This document shows, piece after piece, positions 7,027 to 10,516 of a stretch of DNA of 10,516 nucleotides. The translations under genes were made by a program, and so were the position numbers. The stretch's first letter is position 1. Each line of letters opens with the position of its first letter. This stretch comes from HGM10836 sp045580645 (GTDB taxonomy: Bacteria > Bacillota_I > Bacilli_A > RF39 > UBA660): the NCBI GenBank assembly GCA_045580645.1, contig JAZNOG010000020.1:1-10516 (forward strand), written 5' to 3'. The notes beneath the pieces are model-generated. The model made no database searches. It worked only from the letters and a program-made list of their open reading frames with translations, and was not told the origin of the DNA.

Positions 7027-7197
7027 ATGGATGATAAAAATTATTCAAGATACGAATTTGCTAAGGAGATGAAAGAAAGAATAGAAGAGATTAGAAAAAA
7101 AGTTGAAGATTTTTGTGATGACTATAATATGAGAATTACAATAGAAACTTATATAAGTGATGATGGGGTTAGCACAGAAGTAGATATACTTGTTTAA
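7027..7197 (+). CDS. small hypothetical protein, 56 aa
   Basis: ATG at 7027 is preceded by GGAGGG about 8 nt upstream, partly inside the end of the RusA-like gene. The product begins M-D-D-K-N-Y-S-R-Y-E-F-A, has a charged helix (K-E-R-I-E-E-I-R-K-K-V) and ends in a strand-rich tail (R-I-T-I-E-T-Y-I ... V-D-I-L-V), suggesting a small helix-plus-sheet fold. No family recognised. Stop at 7195-7197 is followed by AGGAGG for the next gene. Confidence 0.65.
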   Translation: MDDKNYSRYEFAKEMKERIEEIRKKVEDFCDDYNMRITIETYISDDGVSTEVDILV

Positions 7198-7212
7198 TAG
7201 GAGGAGTATTAA

Positions 7213-7497
7213 ATGATAAAGGTTAGTGATAAATATTACATAGATTCAGACCCTCATTGTTTTACTCTTGTAGAATTAGTTGAAAGAACTAGCAAAGAAG
7301 GAGAAAAATATATAGCAAAAGAACCTTATGGATATTACGGAACTTTAGATGGATGTTTTAGAGGTATTATGAAAAAAGAAGTAAGACAGTTTGTTAGTGA
7401 AGAAGATATAAAAACAATAAAACAACTAGAACAATTCATATTAGATTTAGAAAAAGAGTTAAGAGAAAAATTATCATTTCTGAATAAGGAGATTTAG
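7213..7497 (+). CDS. small phage protein, DUF5405-like
   Basis: A 94 aa protein starting M-I-K-V-S-D-K-Y-Y-I-D-S-D-P-H-C-F, with G-Y-Y-G-T-L-D-G-C-F-R-G-I in the middle and a coiled-coil C-terminus (about residues 62-92). The pattern (K-Y-x-I-x-S-D-P-x-C-F, then G-Y-Y-x-T, then a C-terminal helix) resembles small clostridial phage proteins annotated as DUF5405; this is from memory. Function unknown. AGGAGG directly upstream supports the start. An out-of-frame CGG (TAC GGA at 7336-7341) leaves the frame intact. Confidence 0.7.
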   Translation: MIKVSDKYYIDSDPHCFTLVELVERTSKEGEKYIAKEPYGYYGTLDGCFRGIMKKEVRQFVSEEDIKTIKQLEQFILDLEKELREKLSFLNKEI

Positions 7498-7500
7498 CTT

Positions 7501-7623
7501 ATGATTAAATGTCCAAATTGTAACAAGTTCGGAGCTTGTGAAAAAGCAAGTGAAGATGTAATAGAATGTTTAGATTTTAAGAAACAAAGCTATGAGGTAA
7601 TAGTGGAAAGGAAAGAGAAATGA
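7501..7623 (+). CDS. Cys-rich mini-protein, 40 aa, zinc-ribbon-like
   Basis: ATG at 7501 follows AAGGAG (about 9 nt). The product starts M-I-K-C-P-N-C-N-K-F-G-A-C and has a further Cys at residue 23, i.e. C-x2-C-x5-C-x9-C, compatible with a small metal-binding knuckle. The TGA overlaps the next gene's ATG (ATGA 7620-7623). Such Cys-x2-Cys mini-proteins are common in phage early regions. Role unknown. TTC GGA at 7528-7533 carries an out-of-frame CGG without any frame change. Confidence 0.7.
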   Translation: MIKCPNCNKFGACEKASEDVIECLDFKKQSYEVIVERKEK

Positions 7624-7814
7624 AAGTAAAAATAGTAAATACAGATAGTGAACATACAAAACATAGAATAGGACAAGAAAGATATATAAGCTTTATAGGA
7701 AATAGAATGCTTATGGAATATACAAACGATAGTGGTAAACAAGCAATGACAAGTGGTGTAGTTTCTTTAATAGTAAAAACAAGAAATACCACGTATGAAT
7801 TAGAAGTAATTTGA
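7620..7814 (+). CDS. small hypothetical phage protein, 64 aa
   Basis: Starts at the ATG overlapping the previous stop, with GGAAAGGAAAGAG just upstream. Strand-rich soluble protein (M-K-V-K-I-V-N-T-D ... S-L-I-V-K-T-R-N-T-T-Y-E-L-E-V-I) without Cys, membrane segment or known motif. I do not recognise a family with confidence. The gene ends in TGA, and an AGGAGG for the RNA ligase gene follows immediately. Confidence 0.65.
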   Translation: MKVKIVNTDSEHTKHRIGQERYISFIGNRMLMEYTNDSGKQAMTSGVVSLIVKTRNTTYELEVI

Positions 7815-7833
7815 GTTTGAGGAGGTAAAGTAG

Positions 7834-8437
7834 ATGATAAAGAAAACATTATACCCTAAAACAAAAAGGGTGCAATTTAAAAATAGAGTAACAATAACAG
7901 AAAAATTAGATGGAAGCAATATAGGATTCTTTAAAGTAAACGGAAAGTTATTAATAGCACAAAGAAATAATATCTTTGAAATAGACGAGTTAGAAGAAAA
8001 TAAAGACATGCTATATAAAGGACTATTGCGGTTGGCTTGAGATGTACGGAAAAGATTTAACAGACAGATTAATAGAAGGTAGTGGTTTCTTTGGAGAGTG
8101 GCTAGGTATGGGGAAATTAAAATATCCTGAATTAAACAGCAAAGTATATATGTTTGCAAAAGCTAATTATGTTAAGGGAGAAATAAGGAATTTATATTAT
8201 GAACATGAATTATTTATATATCCTTTTGAAAATCAAGAATTTCCTAAATATATAGGAATTGTGCCAGTAGTTGAACAAAGAAATGCTTACCCTGAAATAG
8301 ACACGTTAAATTCGTTGTATGAACAATATAGTTATAATGTAGGAAGAAATGTGGAAGGATTTGTAATTGCACAGAATAACAATGTAAATAAATATGTACG
8401 TATGAAAAATGGACAATTACAAGAACATCACGAATAG
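7834..8437 (+). CDS. RNA ligase family protein, +1 frame change at CGG codon 8029
   Basis: Nucleotidyltransferase of the RNA ligase family, which seals RNA ends through a lysyl-AMP intermediate; phage members often repair cut tRNAs. Reading 7834-8028, skipping C8029, then 8030-8437 gives 200 aa with the core motifs in order: motif I T-E-K-L-D-G-S-N with nucleophile K24, motif III F-G-E-W-L-G near residues 86-91, motif IV E-G-F-V-I at 174-178 and motif V K-Y-V-R-M-K at 186-191. Without the shift, the first 68-residue piece has only motif I, and the second piece would need ATG 8042, which has no ribosome binding site. The join reads K-G-L-L-G-W-L-E-M-Y-G with Gly66 from CGGT. AGGAGG at 7820-7825 sets the start. 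AAC GGA (7939) and TAC GGA (8045) in this same gene carry out-of-frame CGG and are read normally. Confidence 0.87.
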
Positions 8438-8479
8438 TGGAGAAAATTATTTAAATTATAAGTTTGAAAGGATAGATGA

Positions 8480-8722
8480 ATGATGAAATGTAAAATTTGT
8501 GGAGAAGAATATAGTGAAAATTACTATAAAGAAGAAATGTCAGGAGAGATTATTTGTGAGGAATGCTTATTAGAACTAGATGGTATAACAACAAACACAG
8601 TAACAAGTTATTTTATAGAAGGAGATTTTATAGGAGATGATAGCGAAAGCATACAAGAAGTTGTTGAAAATATATGCGAATATTTTTCTTATGAAAAAAT
8701 AGAGGAGGAAAACCAATGCTAA
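8480..8722 (+). CDS. small zinc-ribbon-like phage protein
   Basis: An 80 aa protein with two Cys pairs, M-K-C-K-I-C-G-E-E-Y and I-I-C-E-E-C (C4/C7 and C26/C29), forming a C-x2-C ... C-x2-C metal-binding ribbon, followed by an acidic helical C-terminus. ATGATG at 8480/8483 gives two possible starts; GAAAGGA at 8466-8472 fits either. Function unknown; such ribbons often bind nucleic acid or proteins. The stop overlaps the start of the YopX gene by 7 bp. Confidence 0.75.
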   Translation: MMKCKICGEEYSENYYKEEMSGEIICEECLLELDGITTNTVTSYFIEGDFIGDDSESIQEVVENICEYFSYEKIEEENQC

Positions 8723-9094
8723 GAATAATAAAATTTAGACGGAAGAAGAAAAGATAACAATGAATGGGTATATGGGCATTTATTATATGGAAAAAACGAA
8801 CAAGGACAAGATGAAGCTTTTATAATATCTCTAGACTATGATTGTCGTAATGGATTAATAGACTTAAATACCTGTGCAAGTTGGCAAGTAGATATTGATA
8901 CAGTAGGGCAATTCGTAGGCGAAGGAGAATATGGAGAAATCTATGAAGGAATGAAACTATATGACGAATATGCAGACGAATATTGTACCATTGAATATGA
9001 TGAAGAAGATTGTGCTTTTAGAATTTATTATGAAGGTTATACAGAAATAATAGAAGGCTTAAATGGATTACAAATAATAACAGAGGAGGAATAA
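8716..9094 (+). CDS. yopX: YopX-family phage protein, +1 frame change at CGG codon 8740
   Basis: Reading ATG 8716 through AGA 8737, skipping C8740, then GGA onward gives an uninterrupted 125 aa protein. It starts M-L-R-I-I-K-F-R-G-R-R-K-D-N-N-E-W-V-Y-G, the classic YopX opening (K-F-R-G-x-R-x-D-x-x-x-W-V-Y-G), and later has T-V-G-Q-F-V-G ... E-I-Y-E-G-M-K-L-Y-D, the other hallmark. Without the shift the product ends after 13 codons. YopX proteins are widespread in Firmicute phages; function unknown. AGGAGG at 8702-8707 supports the start. An in-frame CGT arginine codon later in the gene is read normally. Gly9 from CGGA is the conserved glycine of the family opening. Confidence 0.88.
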
Positions 9095-9097
9095 ACA

Positions 9098-9402
9098 ATG
9101 AATATAGAAGTACGGAGAATATTTTAGAACAGAGAAACGGAAAAATACATAAATGGTCTAAAGGAAGAACATATATAGGCAAAGATAAAATAGTAAACCA
9201 TAGCAAAAACATAATAGATTTAATAGAAAAAGATGATTATGTAAATGGTCATTTAGTAACAGATACATACTTAGATGGAGCTACTAAGTACATAAAATTA
9301 GACAATGCTTATGAAGAAGGAAAAGGTATTAGAACATACGAAGAAGAAATAAAAAGCATAGTAACAAAAGAACAATATAAATCAGTAGAATATCTGTTTT
9401 AG
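9098..9402 (+). CDS. conserved small phage protein with two +1 frame changes at CGG 9113 and 9138
   Basis: From ATG 9098 (AGGAGG at 9084-9089), skipping C9113 and C9138 gives a continuous 100 aa product ending at TAG 9400-9402. It opens M-N-I-E-V-G-E-Y-F-R-T-E-K-G-K-I-H-K-W and contains N-H-S-K-N-I-I-D-L-I-E-K-D-D-Y-V-N-G and, near the end, I-K-S-I-V-T-K-E-Q-Y. From memory this is a very common small clostridial phage family (V-G-x-Y-x-R-T ... K-H-S-x-N-I-I-D-L-I-E-x-G-D-Y-V-N-G ... K-S-I-V-T-K-E-Q-F). The second CGG lies in the frame created by the first shift, so both shifts are needed. Unshifted translation stops after 9 codons. Function unknown. The stop sits inside the next gene's AGGAGG. 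Confidence 0.85.
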
Positions 9403-9411
9403 GAGGTAGAG

Positions 9412-9747
9412 ATGAAAGTACAAGTAAAAAAAGAATTTGAATTACATAGTAACCATATAGCAAGAGTAGATAGTATTTTAAATCTAATAACAATTAATTA
9501 TGTAGATGATAGTTTGTTTTTAATACTAGAAAAATTCGGACATATATTTAATGTTTGTTTTAAAAATGAGTTTGAAGCCAATGAACATTTAGAATTTAAT
9601 TATGAAGAAAAAGAATTAGCAAGTGCAGATGTATGGATAACAGAAAATGAAAGTAATAAAAGAGTAGCAGAAGTATATGAAGAGCAACAAAAGAAAGTCG
9701 AGTACTGGAAATCTAAATGTATGAAATTAATAGAAATGATAGAGTAG
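9412..9747 (+). CDS. hypothetical phage protein, 111 aa
   Basis: TAGGAGGTAGAG precedes the ATG, so the start is secure. The first ~70 residues look strand-rich (V-D-S-I-L-N-L-I-T-I-N-Y-V-D-D-S-L-F-L-I-L), and the last ~40 form an amphipathic helix (E-E-Q-Q-K-K-V-E-Y-W-K-S-K-C-M-K-L-I-E). No family recognised. It holds an out-of-frame CGG (TTC GGA at 9535-9540) that is read through in frame. Its TAG stop again doubles as the start of the next ribosome binding site (TAGGAGG). Confidence 0.68.
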   Translation: MKVQVKKEFELHSNHIARVDSILNLITINYVDDSLFLILEKFGHIFNVCFKNEFEANEHLEFNYEEKELASADVWITENESNKRVAEVYEEQQKKVEYWKSKCMKLIEMIE

Positions 9748-9756
9748 GAGGACTAG

Positions 9757-9975
9757 ATGGAAGATATAAAAGAAAAAACTGCTGATGAGAAGATAGACCA
9801 ATACAACAAAGAAAAATATGAAAGAATAATATTTTCAATAAGAATGTTAAAGTTTCATAATTTTATAACAGAAACACAATTTTCTCAAATGCTTAAAAAG
9901 TTAGAAAAGCTAATAGCAAAAGAAGAAGATATGACTTTTGAAGAAGCATTAAATTATATAGATTTAATATGGTAG
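9757..9975 (+). CDS. small helical hypothetical protein, 72 aa
   Basis: Preceded by AGGAGG with 7-nt spacing. Predicted all-helical and charged, with F-I-T-E-T-Q-F-S-Q-M-L-K-K-L-E-K-L-I-A and a C-terminal E-E-A-L-N-Y-I-D-L-I-W. The layout (helix, F-I-T-x-x-Q-F-x-x-M-x-x-K-L) resembles small clostridial phage proteins, but I cannot name a family. Function unknown. Confidence 0.66.
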   Translation: MEDIKEKTADEKIDQYNKEKYERIIFSIRMLKFHNFITETQFSQMLKKLEKLIAKEEDMTFEEALNYIDLIW

Positions 9976-9992
9976 GAGATGAATAAGTAGAT

Positions 9993-10516
9993 ATGATAAA
10001 TCATATAGAAACAATAAATCAAATATTAGATAAAGAAGAAAAAATATCTAAAAAGCAATTAGATGAAGCTATAAAAAAAGTAGATATGGAAGAAGAAATA
10101 AAGATATTAGAAAGCTATACAACAGATTTATTTCATAGTTACAAAGAAGGAGTAATAATAAAAGCAATAAGAAACCTACTAAAACAATATAAAGAGTTGT
10201 TAGAAGAAAATAAACATAGGCTTAGTCAAGTTGATTTTTTGACTAAAGAATATGACATAATGTTTGATACTATAAATAACTTAGAGTTTTACATAGATGA
10301 TTTAATAAAAGAATGTAAAGAAGGAATAGAAAGACTAGATGGAGATGATTGCGATACAGAAATAAGATTTGAAACAGAAATAGAAACATTACAAAGAATT
10401 AAAGATAAACTTTCAAATGATGATTGGAAATATAAAGCTAGTATCCCTATATCAGTTATACAGAATACATTAGAAGAATTACAAATAGATAGAAATGCAA
10501 TAAAAAAAGAAATAGA
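9993..10516 (+). CDS. coiled-coil phage protein, 3' end cut by window edge
   Basis: ATG at 9993 opens a frame with no stop before the window ends (174 codons visible). It is missing from the usual longer-ORF view only because its stop lies beyond the edge. The protein is long, helical and acidic: heptad-like stretches through residues 10-60, then F-L-T-K-E-Y-D-I-M-F-D-T-I-N-N-L, and near the edge S-I-P-I-S-V-I-Q-N-T-L-E-E-L, resembling the I-P-V-x-x-V-x-x-K-I-E-x-L segment that ends many clostridial phage small proteins. AGGAG at 9974-9978 is about 14 nt upstream, farther than for its neighbours. Function unknown. Confidence 0.62.
   Translation, partial: MINHIETINQILDKEEKISKKQLDEAIKKVDMEEEIKILESYTTDLFHSYKEGVIIKAIRNLLKQYKELLEENKHRLSQVDFLTKEYDIMFDTINNLEFYIDDLIKECKEGIERLDGDDCDTEIRFETEIETLQRIKDKLSNDDWKYKASIPISVIQNTLEELQIDRNAIKKEI

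Noticed and set aside
8042..8437. Second half of the RNA ligase as an independent gene starting at ATG 8042
   Set aside because: No ribosome binding site upstream; it lacks the motif I lysine, while the preceding frame supplies it and the join restores the family order.
4826..9140. CGG reassigned to another single amino acid without a frame change
   Set aside because: A sense reassignment would leave the downstream frame unchanged, but homology and open reading frames resume only one base later.
4262..9402. Ordinary pseudogenes from prophage decay
   Set aside because: All lesions are the same kind (a C before GGN), always at in-frame CGG, with no nonsense or other indel in any of the four genes and intact catalytic motifs in the helicase and ligase.
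1..10516. TGA read as tryptophan (Mycoplasma/Spiroplasma code)
   Set aside because: Several TGA codons end genes exactly at ATGA overlaps or before ribosome binding sites (571, 5498, 5616, 7623, 7814), and Trp is encoded by TGG.

Overview
The window is a compact, AT-rich (roughly 30% GC by eye) stretch in which every supported gene is on the + strand. Genes overlap or abut, and most are preceded by strong AGGAGG-type ribosome binding sites. Gene content (DUF1351, RecT, MBL-fold protein, SpoVG, replisome organizer, DnaB-type helicase, HTH_39, RusA, RNA ligase, YopX) marks it as the recombination/replication and early accessory part of a temperate phage or prophage of a low-GC Firmicute, probably a clostridial or related gut bacterium. 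TGA, TAA and TAG all act as stops. Arginine is mostly AGA/AGG, with a few CGT, CGC and CGA codons.

Layout: (1) 2-3469, recombination block: truncated DUF1351 gene, small unknown, RecT, MBL-fold protein, SpoVG-like protein and a membrane-anchored SPFH/prohibitin protein, ending in a hairpin at 3478-3506. (2) 3529-5498, replication block: an initiator with two sets of internal direct repeats that look like an origin (3877-3949), followed by a DnaB-like helicase. (3) 5503-7026, small genes with an HTH_39 protein, a coiled-coil protein and a RusA-like resolvase. (4) 7027-10516, many small early genes including an RNA ligase, a YopX protein, two Cys-rich mini-proteins and an incomplete coiled-coil gene at the right edge.

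The outstanding feature is a systematic +1 frame change at CGG codons. I found 12 CGG trinucleotides by eye on the + strand. Five fall in the reading frame of a gene: 4826 in the helicase, 8029 in the RNA ligase, 8740 in YopX, and 9113 and 9138 in the small phage protein at 9098. At every one of these the recognisable protein continues only if the C is skipped and the next GGN is read as glycine. The other seven CGGs straddle two codons (e.g. TAC GGA) and their genes stay in frame. Identical local sequence (AAACGGAAA at 7938 and 9135) behaves differently according to frame, which argues against sequencing error. I saw no in-frame CGG read as ordinary arginine and no frame break away from CGG in a recognisable family. 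The simplest inference is that the phage and its host decode CGGN as one glycine, by a four-base codon or by an obligatory +1 shift at an unassigned or hungry CGG. Two genes also appear to start at ATA, a weaker second anomaly.
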